64,000 nucleotides of DNA from Alicyclobacillus sp. (GTDB lineage: Bacteria; Bacillota; Bacilli; Alicyclobacillales; Alicyclobacillaceae), in contig JAIMAY010000007.1 of NCBI GenBank assembly GCA_023511725.1, positions 35,314 to 99,313 of the forward strand, in the 5' to 3' direction. Under the pieces are notes generated by a model that ran no database searches, was not told the origin of the DNA, and saw only the letters and a program-made list of their open reading frames with translations. Below are positions 62,216 to 64,000 of the stretch, one piece after another (the first letter of the stretch is position 1; every line of letters starts with the position of its first letter). The position numbers and the translations under genes were made by a program.

Positions 62216-62650
62216 CTACTTGAACGCCTTCCAATCCAGCTTGGACTGGTTCAACAGTTCCTCGAACGATGCCTCGTCATCCTTAGGATTGAACAGTTCC
62301 TCGAATGACTCGTCCCCGTCCTGCGCGGTGAGTGCCGAGGCCTTCGGCCTTCGCCGCGACGGCTGCGCCCGTACCTTCGCCGGCGCCTGCGGCTGTGCTT
62401 CTGCCTCCAGCTCGGCACGCAGCGCCGACAGTCTCGCGGCGACATCGGAACTCACCGTGTCCGCGAGCGGTGCCGCAAAATCACCCTCGGCTGACGGTCG
62501 GCGCGCTCCCCGTGCCTGACCCCGCGCCTGAGCCTGGGCCGGCGTGCGCCGCGGGCGTTCGTGACGAAGGTCGGGATCGACCGCCCATGCCGGCTTGTCG
62601 TCGGCCTCGTGCTCCGCCGCACGCTGAGCGAACTTGCTGCGTTTGCCCAT
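62216..62650 (-). CDS. low-complexity acidic/basic protein with duplicated C-terminal motif, unknown
   Basis: 144 residues. Lys/Arg-rich start (GKRSKFAQRA), Ala/Arg/Gln-rich middle (residues 35-100, probably disordered), and a C-terminal tail in which SFEELF (115-120) recurs as SFEELL (128-133) before a terminal LDWKAFK. A duplicated short amphipathic motif after a disordered linker looks like a protein-docking tail. No family recognised. ATG 62650 follows AAAGGAG. Lies 17 bases after the S9 peptidase stop. Confidence 0.65.
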   Translation of the reverse strand: MGKRSKFAQRAAEHEADDKPAWAVDPDLRHERPRRTPAQAQARGQARGARRPSAEGDFAAPLADTVSSDVAARLSALRAELEAEAQPQAPAKVRAQPSRRRPKASALTAQDGDESFEELFNPKDDEASFEELLNQSKLDWKAFK

Positions 62651-62667
62651 CCGCTGCAACTCCTTTC

Positions 62668-64000
62668 TCACCGCTCCGGCTGCGGATCACCCGCGGGCAG
62701 ATGGCTGTCGATGAAACCGAAGATCCGCTCCAGCCGCGCCAAGCGCAGACTGGGCTTGCCGTTGCGGGACAGGTCGTGGCTGGCTTGCGGCACCCGCACC
62801 AGTTCGACGTCGCCGCCGTTCCGCCGGATCACGGTGTAGAACTGCTCCGCCTGCTCAATCGGACAGCGGTCGTCGTTCTCGCCGTGGATCAGCAGCAGCG
62901 GCGTCTTGACATTGCCCGCGTACGCCAGGGGTGAGTGCCGCCAGAGCTTCTCCATATCATGGATCACATCGCCGCCGATCTCGCTCTCCGTGAACCGCGG
63001 CCCAATATCGCTCACGCCGTAGAATGAGATCCAGTTGGAGATGGAGCGCTGCGATACGGCCGCAAAGAACCGATCCGTGTGCCCCACCAGCCAGTTGGTC
63101 ATGAATCCGCCGTAGCTGCCCCCGGTGACGGCCACACGACTGCCGTCCAGGTCCGGGAACTGCTTCAGCGCGGCATTCAGCCCGTTCAGGATGTCCGCCG
63201 CATCCTTGCCGCCGTAATCCCCGCGACAGGCGTCGGCGAACGCCTGCCCATAGCCCATGCTCCCACGCGGGTTGGTGTACACGATGGCGTATCCCTGCGC
63301 TGCGAACCACTGTAGTTCATGGAAGTACGCCCAGCCGTACTGGGTGTGGGGACCGCCGTGGATTTCCAGGATCACGGGTACCTTGCGGCCGGGTTGGTGA
63401 TTGGGCGGGAACAGCACCCACCCCTGCACCTGCCAGCCGTCCTCGGAGGTGTACCAGAACGGCTGCGGGCGCGGCGTCTCCAACTCCGCCAGCAGTGCAT
63501 CACTGCAATCGTCCACGCGGATCTCCGTCGCCGGGAAAAGCGGCACCGGCGCCTGATCCATGGGCTCCTCCGGCGCACGCGGCGCACGCAACCGCACCAG
63601 GCTGTCATCCACATCCACCCAGGCAATGCGCCCCGGATGATCCACCGTGGAATAGGCAATGGCGAACCGACGCTCACCATCGAACGAGAGACCGTAGATC
63701 TCCCTATCTCCGCCGATCACGACCTCCGCGCGCACCCGGTCCGCATCCCGAGTGAAGCGCACGACCTCGCAGCGTCCCTCGCGGGATGAGAGCGCGTAGA
63801 TGCTGCGTCCATCGCGAGACCACAGCGGCCCCGGCGTGTGCTCGTGGTTGCGCATGTCCGTCACCATGTAGTTGCCGAGCGTGTCCGGGAACTCGCGCGT
63901 CCAGTGCTGCGGCTCGCCCCCGTCCGCCGGAAGGGTGTACAGGTGGATGTGGCTGGCCGTGTCGAACTTTCCTTCGTAGCCGAACACGGCAAGTTCGCGG
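62668..64000 (-). CDS. S9 family peptidase, N-terminus cut by window edge
   Basis: About 444 residues are visible; the frame remains open at the right edge, so the start and most of the propeller are missing. The hydrolase domain is complete: catalytic Ser in GGSYGGFMTNW, Asp in GENDDRCP and His in QASHDLS. The C-terminus ends normally soon after (IFGFIDSHLPAG), unlike the other S9 peptidase in this window. Probably an acylaminoacyl-peptidase or dipeptidyl aminopeptidase. Confidence 0.9.
   Translation of the reverse strand, partial: RELAVFGYEGKFDTASHIHLYTLPADGGEPQHWTREFPDTLGNYMVTDMRNHEHTPGPLWSRDGRSIYALSSREGRCEVVRFTRDADRVRAEVVIGGDREIYGLSFDGERRFAIAYSTVDHPGRIAWVDVDDSLVRLRAPRAPEEPMDQAPVPLFPATEIRVDDCSDALLAELETPRPQPFWYTSEDGWQVQGWVLFPPNHQPGRKVPVILEIHGGPHTQYGWAYFHELQWFAAQGYAIVYTNPRGSMGYGQAFADACRGDYGGKDAADILNGLNAALKQFPDLDGSRVAVTGGSYGGFMTNWLVGHTDRFFAAVSQRSISNWISFYGVSDIGPRFTESEIGGDVIHDMEKLWRHSPLAYAGNVKTPLLLIHGENDDRCPIEQAEQFYTVIRRNGGDVELVRVPQASHDLSRNGKPSLRLARLERIFGFIDSHLPAGDPQPER

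Noticed and set aside
1..64000. CRISPR arrays, tRNA or rRNA genes, insertion sequences, origins
   Set aside because: No regular repeat-spacer pattern, cloverleaf-like short repeats, transposase or DnaA-box cluster was noticed on reading; a computed scan would be needed to exclude tRNA genes fully.

Overview
The window looks like chromosome from a high-GC, endospore-forming member of the Bacillota, most likely Alicyclobacillaceae or a close relative. The evidence is a ytrH-ytrI sporulation pair behind a sigma-E-like promoter, a fadN-fadA-fadE operon in Bacillus gene order, the ymfF/ymfH peptidase-like pair, a YfhH (DUF1811) protein, a YwqA/YwqB helicase pair, purine-rich Shine-Dalgarno sequences (GGAGG type) before almost every gene, frequent GTG and TTG starts, and Firmicutes-type LexA boxes. 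The genus is inferred. Coding density is very high. No gene-free stretch reaches 300 bases, and no rRNA, tRNA, CRISPR array, insertion sequence or replication origin was seen.

Layout. 1-9665 (minus): an eight-gene acyl-CoA cluster read MBL hydrolase, SDR, acyl-CoA dehydrogenase, AMP-forming CoA ligase, thiolase-like protein, DUF35 partner, NDP-forming CoA ligase, MFS transporter. It probably takes up, activates and degrades an unknown carboxylic acid. 9883-13319 (minus): nadC-nadB-nadA for de novo NAD synthesis. 13471-14235 (plus): tcdA for tRNA modification. 14298-16866 (minus): ymfF-ymfH. 16997-18535 (minus): a small zinc-finger protein and a type II NADH dehydrogenase. 18748-20090 (plus): a PAP2 enzyme and a 7Fe ferredoxin. 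20204-21907 (minus): an MFS protein and a small exported protein. 22019-26000 (minus): a TetR regulator and icmF, with an operator on their promoter. 26117-28207: a class B penicillin-binding protein. 28407-30559: endonuclease IV, a MazG-like protein and a LysM-3D cell-wall protein. 30637-36105 (minus): fadN-fadA-fadE behind a TetR-type operator. 36279-38165: D-amino acid aminotransferase, HIT protein and OsmC protein. 38267-41947: an envelope cluster with a ligand-less cupredoxin, a 30-residue membrane peptide, a PAP2 phosphatase, a phospholipase-D-like lipoprotein and a polytopic membrane protein.

42043-46844 is the most striking segment: an operon of an ImuB-like inactive Y-family polymerase, a DUF6504 protein and a DnaE2-type polymerase, driven by one promoter flanked by two LexA boxes. 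I read it as a SOS-controlled mutagenic translesion synthesis (mutasome) cassette. SWIM and SNF2 helicase genes lie upstream on the same strand. 50914-52036 (plus) holds ytrH, ytrI and yfhH. 52088-56461 (minus) holds proline dehydrogenase, ispH, pncB and an inositol-monophosphatase-like enzyme. 56458-59216 (minus) is a copper-chaperone-like protein translationally coupled to an S9 peptidase with an unusual C-terminal extension. A fumarase/aspartase follows on plus, then an AAA ATPase that looks acquired, a low-complexity protein, and a second S9 peptidase that runs off the right edge.

Metabolically the window is dominated by acyl-CoA chemistry: the unknown-acid cluster, complete beta-oxidation, and isobutyryl/butyryl-CoA mutase. 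NAD synthesis (nadCBA), nicotinate salvage (pncB), NADH oxidation (ndh) and ferredoxin are the redox side of the same physiology.
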